Part shown: positions 52,414 through 61,492 of the stretch, piece after piece | How positions within the stretch are numbered: the first letter of the stretch is position 1 | Layout of the letters: every line of letters begins with the position of its first letter | NCBI RefSeq assembly: GCF_050632395.1 | Contig: NZ_CP192600.1 | Location: 2,976,001 to 3,040,000 of the forward strand | DNA from: JAUYQR01 sp050632395 | GTDB lineage: Bacteria > Pseudomonadota > Alphaproteobacteria > Rhodobacterales > Rhodobacteraceae | Reading direction: 5' to 3' | DNA: 64,000 bases | The notes under the pieces: generated by a model | What the model saw: only the letters and a program-made list of their open reading frames with translations | Databases searched by the model: none | What the model was told of the DNA's origin: nothing | Translations under genes and position numbers: made by a program

Positions 52414-52465
52414 CGGATCCTCCCATCAAGTTCCATACGCCCGGTTTCCGACGCCTGATCGCGCC

Positions 52466-53386
52466 TCAAGCAACCATCGCACGCGGGGCAAGTATGCGGT
52501 CAAGGCCCGCCTCCAGCCCAGCCAGTGCGACCCCGTCAAGCGGCCGCAGCGGCGCACGGGGAAAGCCTCCACCCGGCAGGCCCATAAAGTTCATCGCAGC
52601 CTTGGTCGCCGGATAAAGCGTCCGGCCCTCCGACGTGAAGAGGTTGGTCAGCGCGATGCCGGTGCTTTGCAACGCCCAGGATTCGTCCATCCGCCCCGCG
52701 CGGGTAGCGTGCCACAGATCCAGACACCCCGGCGCCCAGACGTTTGGGAAACAGTCGATCAGCCCATCCGCCCCGGCCAGAACCGCAGCGACTCCGAACA
52801 CCGACGACGGCCCGCAGAACACCCGCAGCCGGTCTTTCACCAGATTCAGCGTCGTGTGAAAATTCGTCCAGTTCCCGCTGCTTTCCTTGACGCCGACGAC
52901 CTTGTCGAGCGCCGCAAGCTGGTTGACGATGTGCGGCGTCAGCGCGTTCCCGGCATTGCCGGGGATGTTGTACAGCAGGATCGGCAGCGGGCTTTCCGCA
53001 TTCACAGTCTCGAAGTGGCCGATGATCTCGGCCTCGGTCAGGTGGGCGAAATAGGGCGGCATAACCAGAACCCCGTCGGCCCCTGCCTCGGCTGCGCCAT
53101 GGATCTGTTCGATCACTTCTTCGGGCCTGATCGCCCCGGTCCCAATGATCGCGGGGCCCCGCCCTTCGTTCGCCGCCACCGTCAGCCGCGCTAGGTGCTG
53201 CCGCTCTACAGTGGTCAGCGACCAGAATTCACCCGTGCAGCCGACCGACACCATTCCGGTCGCGCCCAGTTTGAACAGCCGGTCGATATTCGCGGCAAAT
53301 GCCGCCTCGTCGATGGACTTGTCGGCCCGGAATGGGGTGGTGATGGCGGGCATCGGCCCCGACCAGTTAACTGAGTTACGGTCCAA
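52466..53386 (-). CDS. DapA/N-acetylneuraminate-lyase family Schiff-base aldolase or dehydratase
   Basis: A 306-residue TIM-barrel enzyme. GCTGEFWSL at residues 49-57, Tyr139 in LLYNIPGN and the Schiff-base Lys167 in VVGVKESSG are the family's active-site elements. The serine/threonine pair that defines dihydrodipicolinate synthase is not clearly present, and the operon is catabolic, so a role in cleaving or deaminating a keto acid is more likely than lysine synthesis. The gene lies 12 bases after the ABC ATPase stop. The exact reaction cannot be read from sequence. Confidence 0.85.
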   Translation of the reverse strand: MDRNSVNWSGPMPAITTPFRADKSIDEAAFAANIDRLFKLGATGMVSVGCTGEFWSLTTVERQHLARLTVAANEGRGPAIIGTGAIRPEEVIEQIHGAAEAGADGVLVMPPYFAHLTEAEIIGHFETVNAESPLPILLYNIPGNAGNALTPHIVNQLAALDKVVGVKESSGNWTNFHTTLNLVKDRLRVFCGPSSVFGVAAVLAGADGLIDCFPNVWAPGCLDLWHATRAGRMDESWALQSTGIALTNLFTSEGRTLYPATKAAMNFMGLPGGGFPRAPLRPLDGVALAGLEAGLDRILAPRAMVA

Positions 53387-53398
53387 ATCTTTCTCCTG

Positions 53399-54547
53399 TC
53401 AGTCTCGTGCAAGGGTGCTGTGTACAAGCTTCGGCAGGTGCGCCACCGTGAGGGCCGACGCATGTGCTGGTATGGGGTGATTCAGGCGCGGGCCGACAGG
53501 GCCGGGGCCGAACACATGGGTTTCACGGCCGTCGAGGCCCACCCGGATGTTTTCGCCGACGCGCCAGATCTGGTCCGCCGGAGCGCGGCCGGTAACGCGG
53601 ATGCCCTCGCCCAGGCGGACAGCGACGATGTTCTCGTGCCCGGTCTGTTCGACCAGCTGCACGATGCCGGACAGCGGACCGGTGCCAAGCGTCACATGTT
53701 CGGGGCGCACCCCGATGCAGGCCGGCCCCGCCGTCGCCTCGGCCACAAGCGGTTCCAGCGTCAGCGAGATGCCCGGTGCCAAGAAGGTCCAGTCCCCGCC
53801 CTGCCGCCCGATCGTGCCGTCGATCAGGTTCATCGAAGGTGTGCCGATGAAGCCCGCAACAAACCGGTTCGCAGGCGACCGATAGACGGTCTGAGGCGGC
53901 GCGAACTGCTGCAACCGGCCATCGAGCATGATGGCGATGCGATCAGACATCGTCATCGCTTCCAACTGGTCGTGCGTCACATAGACCATCGTGCGGCCCA
54001 GCCGTGCGTGCAGTTCGACCAGTTCCGCCCGCATGTAGCCGCGCAGCTTGGCATCCAGGTTTGACAGCGGTTCATCCAGCAAGAACACCTTGGGGTCGCG
54101 CACCAGCGCCCGGCCCAGCGCCACACGCTGCTGCTGGCCCCCGGACAACTGCTTGGGCTTGCGCTGCAACAGCGGCGTCAGTTGCAGCATCTCGGCCACG
54201 CGGGCCACCAGGTCGCCACGCTCGGCCTTGGGCGTGCCGCGCTTTTTCAGCGGATAGGCGATGTTCTCTTCGACCGTCATGTGCGGGTAAAGCGCGTAGG
54301 ATTGGAACACCATCGCGATGTCGCGCTTGCCGGGCGGCACATCGTTCACGACTTGGTCGCCAATCAGAATCTGTCCGCTGGTCGGAAATTCCAGCCCCGC
54401 CAGCATGCGCAGCGTCGTGGTCTTGCCACAGCCCGACGGCCCAAGAAGCGACACGAACTCGCCCTGCTCGATTGCCAGATCCAGCCCCTGAACCGCATTG
54501 AACACCCCGAAGCTCTTGCACACATTCGCGAAAACGACATCAGCCAT
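53399..54547 (-). CDS. Sugar-type ABC transporter ATP-binding protein (UgpC/MalK-like)
   Basis: A 382-residue ATPase. GPSGCGKTTTLRMLAGLE is Walker A near residue 37, LSGGQQQRVALGRALVR the signature near 135, and FLLDEPLSNLDAKLR Walker B near 158. C-terminal residues 235-360 form the OB/TOBE regulatory domain, with IGVRPEHVTLG as a hallmark. It follows the second permease after three bases and serves the importer encoded by the same operon. Confidence 0.9.
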   Translation of the reverse strand: MADVVFANVCKSFGVFNAVQGLDLAIEQGEFVSLLGPSGCGKTTTLRMLAGLEFPTSGQILIGDQVVNDVPPGKRDIAMVFQSYALYPHMTVEENIAYPLKKRGTPKAERGDLVARVAEMLQLTPLLQRKPKQLSGGQQQRVALGRALVRDPKVFLLDEPLSNLDAKLRGYMRAELVELHARLGRTMVYVTHDQLEAMTMSDRIAIMLDGRLQQFAPPQTVYRSPANRFVAGFIGTPSMNLIDGTIGRQGGDWTFLAPGISLTLEPLVAEATAGPACIGVRPEHVTLGTGPLSGIVQLVEQTGHENIVAVRLGEGIRVTGRAPADQIWRVGENIRVGLDGRETHVFGPGPVGPRLNHPIPAHASALTVAHLPKLVHSTLARD

Positions 54548-54550
54548 GCA

Positions 54551-55372
54551 TCATCCCTTTACCCCGCCGGCACCGAAGCCGCGGGTCAGATAGCTTTGCA
54601 GAAAGGCGAAAACGACGATCAAGGGCAGGCTCATCATCACCGAGGCCGCCATCAGCAGCGACCATTCGATGTTGAAAGACGAGATCAGCATGTTCATCAC
54701 GCCAGTGGTCAGCGGGCGCGCATCATCGGAATTCACCAGGATCAGCGCGTAGAGGTATTCATTCCAGGACAAAATGAAGGTGAACAAAGCCGTGGATATG
54801 ATGCCCGGAAGCAGTTGCGGCAGGATGACGTCGACAAACGCACCCATTCGCGACGCACCATCCACCAGCGCCGCCGATTCCAGATCCTGTGGAATGCCTG
54901 CCATGAATGAGCGCAACAGCCAAAGCGCATAGGGCAGCGCGAAGGTGGTGTAGGCTATCACCAGGCTCAGGATCGTGTTGGACAGCCCCAGGCTGACCAG
55001 CATCAGATAGAGCGGGATGATCAGCACCACCGAAGGCAGCAGATAGGTGAACAGCACCAGAAAGGCGAGGCTTTCCCGACCGCGGTATTTGAAGCGCACA
55101 AGGCTGTAGGCACCAAGCGTGGCCACCGTGATCACCACGACAGTCGTCGACAGCGACAGGATCACCGAGTTCTTGAAGTAGGTGAGGAAGTTTGTCTGCG
55201 ACAACAGCCGCCAGTAATGCTCGAAAGTCGCGGCTTCCGGCAGCATCGTGGGCGGGCGGCGGAACAGCTCGGCACTTGGCTTGATCGAGGTGACCACCAT
55301 CCAGAACAGCGGAAATGCCACGATCAGAACCATGCACCACGCCATGAGGTTGAAAAGGATGCGGCGGATCAT
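54551..55372 (-). CDS. Sugar-type ABC transporter permease (MalG/UgpE-like)
   Basis: A 273-residue permease with six helices. The EAA loop reads ESAALVDGASRMGAFVDVILPQLLPG, and the C terminus ends near FLQSYLTRGFGAGGVKG, which is diagnostic of MalG-type permeases. Its start overlaps the first permease stop by four bases. Confidence 0.9.
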   Translation of the reverse strand: MIRRILFNLMAWCMVLIVAFPLFWMVVTSIKPSAELFRRPPTMLPEAATFEHYWRLLSQTNFLTYFKNSVILSLSTTVVVITVATLGAYSLVRFKYRGRESLAFLVLFTYLLPSVVLIIPLYLMLVSLGLSNTILSLVIAYTTFALPYALWLLRSFMAGIPQDLESAALVDGASRMGAFVDVILPQLLPGIISTALFTFILSWNEYLYALILVNSDDARPLTTGVMNMLISSFNIEWSLLMAASVMMSLPLIVVFAFLQSYLTRGFGAGGVKG

Positions 55373-56265
55373 TCCTGCACCTCGCGCGTCCGGCGGATGT
55401 AGATGATCATGAACACCAGCATGATGGCCATCATGACCACGGCATAGGCGGCGGCCATGCCCATCTGGTTCATCGCAAAAGCCTCCTTGTAGACAAGCAG
55501 CGGGAGGGTCTGCGTCGAGGCCGTGGGCCCGCCGCCTGTCATCAGGAAGATCAGGTCGAATTCCTTGAAGTCCCAGATGGCGCGCAACATGATGATCACG
55601 ACAAGCACGTCGCGCAGTTGCGGAAGGGTCACATCAAGGAACCGCGCAAACGGACCGGCCCCGTCGATCCGCGCGGCCTCATACAGGTGTTCGGGGATGG
55701 TTTGCAGGCGTGCAAGCACGGCAATCACGACGAACGGAAAGTATTTCCAGGCACCGACCAGAATCACGCTGATCATCGCGTTCGGCATCGTGCCCAGATA
55801 GTCGATCGGCATGTCGATCAGACCTGCGCTCATCATCAGGTGGTTGAGGATGCCGTAAAGGTCGTTGAACAGCCACTTCCAGACCAGCACAGCCACGACG
55901 GTCGAGATGAAGTAGGGAAACAGGATCAGGCTGCGGGCCAGACTGCGGAACCAGATGTTCTGGTGCAGCACCAGCGCCATTCCGACACCGAAGATGATCT
56001 GCAAGGACAGCGTCCCCGCAGTCCAGATCAGGTTGTTGGCCAGGGCGGACCAGAATTCACCCTTTGCCAGCAGCGCGCCGTAATTGTCGAGCCCCACCCA
56101 GCTGCCTTCCAGCGTCGGGGTGAAGATGTTGAACAGGCTCAGGTAAATGGCGGAAATCAGGGGATAGACGATCACGGCGCAGAAAACCAGAACGGTCGGC
56201 GCAATCAACAGCAGACCCAGACGGGAATACTGCCGTTCAAGAACTGTCTGGTCGATGCGTGCCAT
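55369..56265 (-). CDS. Sugar-type ABC transporter permease (MalF/UgpA-like)
   Basis: A 298-residue permease with six helices. Start MARIDQTVLERQYSRLGLLL is preferred; upstream in-frame codons cover an intergenic hairpin. The EAA loop is YEAARIDGAGPFARFLDVTLPQLRD. GGGPTASTQTLPLLVYKEAF is typical of MalF/UgpA-type proteins. It is 55 bases downstream of the binding-protein gene, with a strong hairpin in the gap. Confidence 0.9.
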   Translation of the reverse strand: MARIDQTVLERQYSRLGLLLIAPTVLVFCAVIVYPLISAIYLSLFNIFTPTLEGSWVGLDNYGALLAKGEFWSALANNLIWTAGTLSLQIIFGVGMALVLHQNIWFRSLARSLILFPYFISTVVAVLVWKWLFNDLYGILNHLMMSAGLIDMPIDYLGTMPNAMISVILVGAWKYFPFVVIAVLARLQTIPEHLYEAARIDGAGPFARFLDVTLPQLRDVLVVIIMLRAIWDFKEFDLIFLMTGGGPTASTQTLPLLVYKEAFAMNQMGMAAAYAVVMMAIMLVFMIIYIRRTREVQE

Positions 56266-56285
56266 TTCGCTTTTCCGAAGTTGCA

Positions 56286-56309
56286 GCGACGGGGCTTCCA
56301 CCCCGTCGC
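56286..56309. terminator. Hairpin between binding-protein and first permease genes
   Basis: GCGACGGGG and CCCCGTCGC form a perfect nine-base-pair stem with a six-base loop, 11 bases after the binding-protein stop. No T-run follows on the minus strand. The arrangement matches that at 14267-14290 in the other ABC operon, and suggests extra stability of the binding-protein message. Confidence 0.55.
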
Positions 56310-56320
56310 ACGGGCTAGTA

Positions 56321-57655
56321 TCAGCCCTTCATGATCGCTTCGATCGCGGCGGTGGTTTCGCCCAGAACGGTATCGACGTTCTCGCCGTTCAAGACCACGC
56401 GCTGCACCAGATCGGCAATCACGTTCGATCCCACGACCTCGCCACCCTTGTCGTTCGACTTGTGCGCCGAAGATTCGTATCCAAGGTTGAAGCCGCCCGC
56501 CGCCGCAGAGGCCATCAGATCAACCTCGGGGCCGTATTTGCGGATGATGTCGTTGTCCTGATAGATCGGATTGGCGCTGATCGATTGCAGCACCGGCAGA
56601 ACGTGACCGGGGGCCGCATGCAACTGCTTGATGTAGCCTTCGGGGTCGAACAGGAAGGCGGCGAACAACTTTGCCGCGTCCTTGGCTTTGGATTGCGCCG
56701 GAATGAACACGCTGGGGAAGTCGTTGAAGGTCCAAGGCGCCACATCGGTGGAGATGCGCGGATAGGTCACGCAAGTGATGTGATCGGCGATGCCGGGGTT
56801 CTGATCGCGCACGTTGGCCAGAACACGGCCGGTGTAAAGACCGGTCGCGGTTGCACCGCTCACGAAGGCCGTCAGGCTTTCGCCCCAGCTGTAGTTGGTT
56901 GCGCCGGGCGGGCAAAGCTCGCGCATTGCCTTGTACATTTCCAGCGCGTTGCGGGTGCCTTCATTGTCGATTGCAACCTGAAGATCAGGGGTGAAGACCT
57001 GACCGCCCGCCTGATGGATGAAGCCGATGAAAACGAGGGATGTCATGGAGTTCTGCCCGTACGGAAGCGGCGCGCCATAGATACCCTCCTTTTGCATCGC
57101 AGTGCAGGCGGCGCGCAACTCGTCCCAGGTTTCGGGGTTCTTGTCGATGCCTGCCGCGGCCATCAGATCCTTGCGCAGCCACAGCATGTTGGCGGCCGAG
57201 TTGCCGATGCCAGTGCCCACGTATTTGCCGTCGGCTGCCTTGAACACCTCGTTGGCGCCAGGATAAAAATCATCGGCGCCAATGGCCGTGATGACATCGT
57301 CAAACGGCTCGATCAGGCCATTTGCATAGTAGCTTTGCACGGCAAACGAAGGCAGGTGCGTAACGATATCAGGCACCTCTCCGCTGGAAAACGCGGCGGC
57401 AAGTTGCGGCGCGTAACCTTCGTCGGAAGTGGTTTCAAACACGACCTTGATGCCAGGGTGCAGTGCCTCGAAAGCAGCGATCTGGAACTGGTAAGCCTCG
57501 ACCTGGGCCGGGGCGCCTTGTGGGGACCACCAGCGAAGGGTGACATCCTGCGCGAAGGCGCGGCGCGGAAGCGCGGTCAGCAGCGTTGACGCCACAAGGC
57601 CTGTCAGGGCCGTGCGGCGGTTGATTCCGAAGGTTCCGGTAGGCTTCATTGTCAT
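56321..57655 (-). CDS. Sugar-type extracellular substrate-binding protein (family 1)
   Basis: A 444-residue periplasmic protein. The start MTMKPTGTFGINRRTALTG is chosen over a long upstream extension. The NRRTALTG stretch with a hydrophobic core and AFA cleavage site points to Tat export. The mature part begins VTLRWWSPQGAPAQVEAYQFQIAAFEALHPGIKV, the usual family 1 opening, as in UgpB or MalE relatives. A candidate IclR operator lies 36 bases upstream. It is the first gene of the eleven-gene operon ending at 46418. Confidence 0.89.
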   Translation of the reverse strand: MTMKPTGTFGINRRTALTGLVASTLLTALPRRAFAQDVTLRWWSPQGAPAQVEAYQFQIAAFEALHPGIKVVFETTSDEGYAPQLAAAFSSGEVPDIVTHLPSFAVQSYYANGLIEPFDDVITAIGADDFYPGANEVFKAADGKYVGTGIGNSAANMLWLRKDLMAAAGIDKNPETWDELRAACTAMQKEGIYGAPLPYGQNSMTSLVFIGFIHQAGGQVFTPDLQVAIDNEGTRNALEMYKAMRELCPPGATNYSWGESLTAFVSGATATGLYTGRVLANVRDQNPGIADHITCVTYPRISTDVAPWTFNDFPSVFIPAQSKAKDAAKLFAAFLFDPEGYIKQLHAAPGHVLPVLQSISANPIYQDNDIIRKYGPEVDLMASAAAGGFNLGYESSAHKSNDKGGEVVGSNVIADLVQRVVLNGENVDTVLGETTAAIEAIMKG

Positions 57656-57690
57656 TCTTCCTTCTCCCTGATATTCGTTCTGTTCACATA

Positions 57691-57706
57691 GCGCACTCTT
57701 GTGCGA
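57691..57706. promoter_or_regulatory. Candidate IclR operator upstream of the sugar-type ABC operon
   Basis: GCGCACTCTTGTGCGA is a near-perfect palindrome (GCGCAC/GTGCGA arms) 36 bases upstream of the binding-protein start. It is preceded by GTTCACATA. The same block, GTTCACAT-G-GCGCACAATTGTGCGC, occurs before the second operon at 62466-62481 with nearly the same spacing, so both are probably bound by one regulator, most likely the adjacent IclR protein. Confidence 0.65.
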
Positions 57707-57727
57707 TAGAATACCGAGGGAGACTTC

Positions 57728-57823
57728 ATGGCAAGAGTTGATTTCGTCAGCAATTCGCGGAACCAGAAATGGCTTGTGTTTTTCATGATATCGGGCAAGA
57801 GGCCCAAAGCTCAGGTGGCCTAA
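57728..57823 (+). CDS. 31-residue ORF preceding the IclR-type regulator
   Basis: ATG at 57728 follows GAGGGAGA with good spacing. The frame encodes 31 residues, starting MARVDFVSNSRNQ, with a short hydrophobic middle (WLVFFMI) and a basic end, and stops with TAA 16 bases before the regulator GTG. The palindrome at 57691-57706 lies just upstream. I know no family for it. It could be a leader peptide that influences regulator expression or a small membrane-associated peptide; chance occurrence is also possible. Confidence 0.45.
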   Translation: MARVDFVSNSRNQKWLVFFMISGKRPKAQVA

Positions 57824-57839
57824 CTTGGAGGAGCAGGCG

Positions 57840-58712
57840 GTGGACAAGCTGACCAAAAGAGAAGCCGCGATAAACCCGCCGATTCAGAAGACGGCACAGC
57901 GAACCGGTCTGATGACGGCATCTCCCGACTGGGTCAACGATGATGAAAGCGGCATAAACCCGCGCGATTACGTCAGTTCCCTGGCGCGTGGGCTTGAGGT
58001 GCTGCGTGCGTTCAACCGGACGCGCCGCAAGATGACGCTGTCCGAGGTCGCCGCAGAAACCAACAACACCCGCGCCGGCGCACGCCGGATCCTGCTGACC
58101 CTGGTACACGAAGGCTATGCGGTTGCGGACGGCAAACTGTTCGATCTGACACCACAGGTGCTGGAACTTGGCTATTCGGTGTTGTCGTCCAAAGGTGCTT
58201 GGGACATCGCGCGCCCCTTCATCGACCACCTGTCCGAAGAAATCCGCGAATCCTGTTCGGCGGCGGTGCTGGACAAGTTCGATGTGGTCTACGTCAGCGG
58301 TGCCCAGTATCATCGGGTGATCAGCGTCGGAATAACCGTAGGCGCGCGCTTTCCGGCCCACTGCACGGCAACCGGGCGCGTTCTGCTGGCGGCCCAGCCC
58401 AATGATATGTGGCCGGACCTGTTGCAAAGCATCCCGCTTACCCGGCTGACCGACCGCACCGTCACCGACCGCACCGAGTTTCGCAAGATACTGGAGGATG
58501 TGCGCAAGAAGGGTTGGTCGTTGGTCGACCAGGAGCTGGAAATAGGGCTGATGTCGATTGCCGTGCCACTGCGCAATTCGGCGGGCGGGATGGTGGGGGC
58601 AATCAACGTGGGCGTGCCCACAGTTCGGATGACGGCAGCCCAACTGCAAAGCGAGATCCTGCCCCGCCTGCTTCAAACGGCTGCCAGCATCTCCGAGGCG
58701 CTCAAGCGCTGA
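57840..58712 (+). CDS. IclR-family transcriptional regulator (PcaR/PobR-like)
   Basis: A 290-residue regulator. GTG at 57840 is preceded by GGAGGAG with six-base spacing, so it is preferred over the in-frame TTG at 57825. Residues 40-100 form the helix-turn-helix (LSEVAAETNNTRAGARRILLTL), and residues 115-285 the IclR effector domain, with HCTATGRVLLA and GLMSIAVPLRNSAGGMVGAINV. The form is that of the PcaR/PcaU/PobR group, often activators. It is divergent from the sugar-type ABC operon and convergent with the FAD-dehydrogenase gene, overlapping it by 11 bases. Confidence 0.88.
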   Translation: MDKLTKREAAINPPIQKTAQRTGLMTASPDWVNDDESGINPRDYVSSLARGLEVLRAFNRTRRKMTLSEVAAETNNTRAGARRILLTLVHEGYAVADGKLFDLTPQVLELGYSVLSSKGAWDIARPFIDHLSEEIRESCSAAVLDKFDVVYVSGAQYHRVISVGITVGARFPAHCTATGRVLLAAQPNDMWPDLLQSIPLTRLTDRTVTDRTEFRKILEDVRKKGWSLVDQELEIGLMSIAVPLRNSAGGMVGAINVGVPTVRMTAAQLQSEILPRLLQTAASISEALKR

Positions 58713-59829
58713 AGCGCACTGGGTCATACGGCACGATGTCGGTGGCCTGTGGCAGCCCCAGCGCCAATTGCGCAGCAGTCCGCCCACACAAGGGGCCCAG
58801 CGTGTAGCCCGCGTCGCCCGGCACGGCAAGGATCAGGTCTGGTGCCCGCGGAACCCGGCCAAGGATGGTCTTGCCATCGACGGTCGTGTTCATTCCTGCC
58901 CAGGTCCGCACCACGCGAAGCCCTGCAATCGCTGGCACAAGGCGCGCCGCAAGCGCGACATTGCCCAGCATCGACACAGCCAGAACCCCCGGCACCGCAG
59001 CCTCGCCCCGGTCCTGAGCAGGCCAGCCGCCCCCGATGACAATCTGCCCGGATTCGAACTGTTTCAGCGTGATCGAACGTTCCGCGTGCTGGATCAGGTG
59101 GTTGATCTGCCCTGCCCCGGCCTCGGTGATGTTCATGTGCAAGGGCTCTGCCCGGCTGGGAAGGTGCAACCCGAACCGACCAAGGAGGCTGCCGGTTCCC
59201 CAGGCAGTCGCCAGGATGATCTGCCGCGCCGAATGGGATGCGCCCCCGGCAACCGTCGCGCGACATGGGGTGTCGTGGTCAAGGGCGACGATACGGTCCG
59301 TCACGAACTGCACACCGAGCGCGACAGCGTGGGCCCGCAGACGTGCATTGGCGACAAGCGGGTTCAGCTTGCCCTCATCGCGGCACAACTCGGCCCCCAC
59401 GATCTGCGGGCCAAGCCACGGCGCGATTCGGTCCAGCGCCGTCCGATCCAGGATTTCGACATCAAGGCCCCGCGCAGCCTCTCGCGCCGCCTTGTGTTCC
59501 AGAAAGCGCAGTTGGTCCTCCCCCTCCGCCAGCATCAGCCCACCCTTGCGGACAAGCTCGAACGGGCCGTGCAGCGCATCCAGACGCTCCCATTCGCGGA
59601 CCGACTGAAGGTAGAGCGGCAGCGATGCTTCGACGTTGGGGGCCTGTTCGGGGTAAAGCCGGATGAACCGGCTTTGCAGTTGCACATGCAGGCTTCCAGC
59701 GTTTGCGTTCGAGCCCGCGTTCAGACCGGCGTCCACCACGATTGCTTGCGCGCCAGCCTCGGCCGCGGTGATGGCGGCGCAAAGTCCGGTTATGCCGCCA
59801 CCGACGATCAAGAGATCAGGGCTGGCCAT
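58702..59829 (-). CDS. FAD-dependent amine/amino acid dehydrogenase subunit (DadA/HcnC-like)
   Basis: A 375-residue flavoprotein. LLIVGGGITGLCAAITAAEAGAQAIVVDA at residues 5-33 is the FAD Rossmann motif, and RVVRTWAGMNTTVDGKTILG with the closing PGDAGYTLGPLCGRTAAQL are typical of the D-amino-acid-oxidase fold (glycine oxidase, HcnC, OoxB). The start MASPDLL overlaps the upstream gene by 14 bases. Together with that product it should form a membrane-associated or soluble dehydrogenase for an opine, D-amino acid or cyclic amine. Confidence 0.84.
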   Translation of the reverse strand: MASPDLLIVGGGITGLCAAITAAEAGAQAIVVDAGLNAGSNANAGSLHVQLQSRFIRLYPEQAPNVEASLPLYLQSVREWERLDALHGPFELVRKGGLMLAEGEDQLRFLEHKAAREAARGLDVEILDRTALDRIAPWLGPQIVGAELCRDEGKLNPLVANARLRAHAVALGVQFVTDRIVALDHDTPCRATVAGGASHSARQIILATAWGTGSLLGRFGLHLPSRAEPLHMNITEAGAGQINHLIQHAERSITLKQFESGQIVIGGGWPAQDRGEAAVPGVLAVSMLGNVALAARLVPAIAGLRVVRTWAGMNTTVDGKTILGRVPRAPDLILAVPGDAGYTLGPLCGRTAAQLALGLPQATDIVPYDPVRFSA

Positions 59830-61492
59830 CCAGCGCCTCCTGCGCGGCAAGGATGGTGGCGATGCTGACTGGCTTGATCGGCACGCGCGGCGCGAAATGG
59901 CTATGGTCGTTGATCGGCTGGCCGGTCGTCTCGGCCACCAGGCGCGCGGCGGCGGCCCCGCAATAGCGGCCCTGACAGCGCCCCATGCCCACCCGCGTCA
60001 ACCGTTTGAGCGTCCCGACATGGTCGGGGCCGTCCTTCAGCCCCGCCCTCACCTCGCCAAGCGTGATCTCTTCGCAGCGGCACAGGATGGTGTCATCCGG
60101 CGTGTTGGCAAGCGTGCGGGGCGCGGGCCGGTGCAACGACCAGAGCCGGGACTGAAACCGCCGATGCCGCGCCAGTTCGGAGTGAAGCCCGCCGATATCG
60201 CCAATCGGTCGATGCCCGGCAAGGGCCGCCGCGGCACGGCCCGCAATCTGCCCCTCGACAGCCGCAGCGGGCGCGCCGCCCATGCCTGCACAATCGCCCA
60301 CCGCAAAGACGCCGGGAACGGTTGTTTCAAGCACGGAACTGCGGGTGCAGCGCAAGTGGCCGAACACGGGATCAAGCTGCATCCGGGCACCGAGCAGGCG
60401 CAGCGCCTCGTTCTGCGGCTCGAAGCCGTCGTTCATGCACAGCGCATCGACCACGACCTCGCTTTCGTGGCCGCGTTCGTCGCGGAACGTCGCGCGCAGG
60501 GCGTCGCCTTCGGGGTCCACCTTGACAAGCTCCAACCTGTTTTGCACCGGCACGCCGCGCCTGCGCAGCGCGGCAAGGAAGCGCGCGCCCTTGAGCGCGA
60601 GTTTCGGGTCCGCAACCACCAGCGCAAGCGCCGCGCCGGGGCGCGTGGTCAGGGCGGGCGCGGCCTCGGCCACAAGGGCGACGGTGGCACCGCCTTCGGC
60701 AAGTTCCAGCGCAACCTGCAAGTTCAGCGGTCCCGACCCGCAGACTGCGACCCGCTTGCCGGGCAGCGTGCGGTAGCTGCGCCACAACGTCTGTGCCGCG
60801 CCGGTTGTCATCACACCCGGCAGCGTCCAGCCGGGCACCATGTGCGGGCGTTCATAGGCGCCGGTCGCCACGATGACGCTGCGCGGTCGCGCGATGAGCG
60901 CACCTCCCTGATGTTCAGCCAGAAACAAGGGACCATCGAAGGCACCCCAGATTTCGACACCGCCGAGGACCTCGGCCCCCGACGCCCGCGCCTGTGAGAT
61001 GAGTGCCGCACCCTCGGTCTGCTGGGCATCAAGCATCGGGGCGCCGCCCGACGGCTGCTTGAAATACTGCCCACCAGGCACCTTGCGCTCGTCCACCAAG
61101 ACCACGCTGGCCCCGGCTTCGGCCGCCGCGATGGCCGCGTTCAGACCGCCCGCGCCGCCGCCGATCACAAGCACATCCGGTGCTATCTGCCGGGCGGCAG
61201 GCTTGGCCGGTGTTGCAGGCACGACTGCCAGCCGGGCAAGCGCCACCTGCGTCAGAACGGTTGCGCCCTCGGTTGCCAGGGTCACGCAGGCACGCTGATT
61301 AGGCGCGCCGTCAACAGTCACCAGACAATCCTGACAAACCCCCATGCCGCAAAACATGCCCCGGCTTGCGCCCTTGGCTGTCTGCCGAAATACCCTCTGG
61401 CCAGCCTCTGTCAGCGCGGCGGCAACCGATTGGCCGGGACGCGCCGTCAGCGAGCGTCCGTCAAACGAAAAGCGGATTGCTTCAGCTGTCAT
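59816..61492 (-). CDS. Fused iron-sulfur/flavin dehydrogenase subunit (HcnA-HcnB or OoxA-like)
   Basis: A 558-residue fusion. Residues 1-95 form a small [2Fe-2S] domain with Cys48, Cys53, Cys56 and Cys69; residues 105-440 a pyridine nucleotide-disulfide-type flavin domain (VIGGGAGGLNAAIAAAEAG, later GSGPLNLQVALELAEGG and FAVGDCAGMGG); and residues 470-540 a BFD-like [2Fe-2S] region with CRCEE and GMGRCQGRYCG. Equivalent pieces are separate genes in hydrogen cyanide synthase and D-hydroxyproline dehydrogenase operons. The start MTAEAIRFSFDGRS at 61492 overlaps the upstream gene by 11 bases. Confidence 0.84.
   Translation of the reverse strand: MTAEAIRFSFDGRSLTARPGQSVAAALTEAGQRVFRQTAKGASRGMFCGMGVCQDCLVTVDGAPNQRACVTLATEGATVLTQVALARLAVVPATPAKPAARQIAPDVLVIGGGAGGLNAAIAAAEAGASVVLVDERKVPGGQYFKQPSGGAPMLDAQQTEGAALISQARASGAEVLGGVEIWGAFDGPLFLAEHQGGALIARPRSVIVATGAYERPHMVPGWTLPGVMTTGAAQTLWRSYRTLPGKRVAVCGSGPLNLQVALELAEGGATVALVAEAAPALTTRPGAALALVVADPKLALKGARFLAALRRRGVPVQNRLELVKVDPEGDALRATFRDERGHESEVVVDALCMNDGFEPQNEALRLLGARMQLDPVFGHLRCTRSSVLETTVPGVFAVGDCAGMGGAPAAAVEGQIAGRAAAALAGHRPIGDIGGLHSELARHRRFQSRLWSLHRPAPRTLANTPDDTILCRCEEITLGEVRAGLKDGPDHVGTLKRLTRVGMGRCQGRYCGAAAARLVAETTGQPINDHSHFAPRVPIKPVSIATILAAQEALDGQP

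Noticed and set aside
52466..53386. Dihydrodipicolinate synthase (dapA) for lysine synthesis
   Set aside because: Only the general Schiff-base barrel motifs match, and the gene is buried in a catabolic ABC operon.
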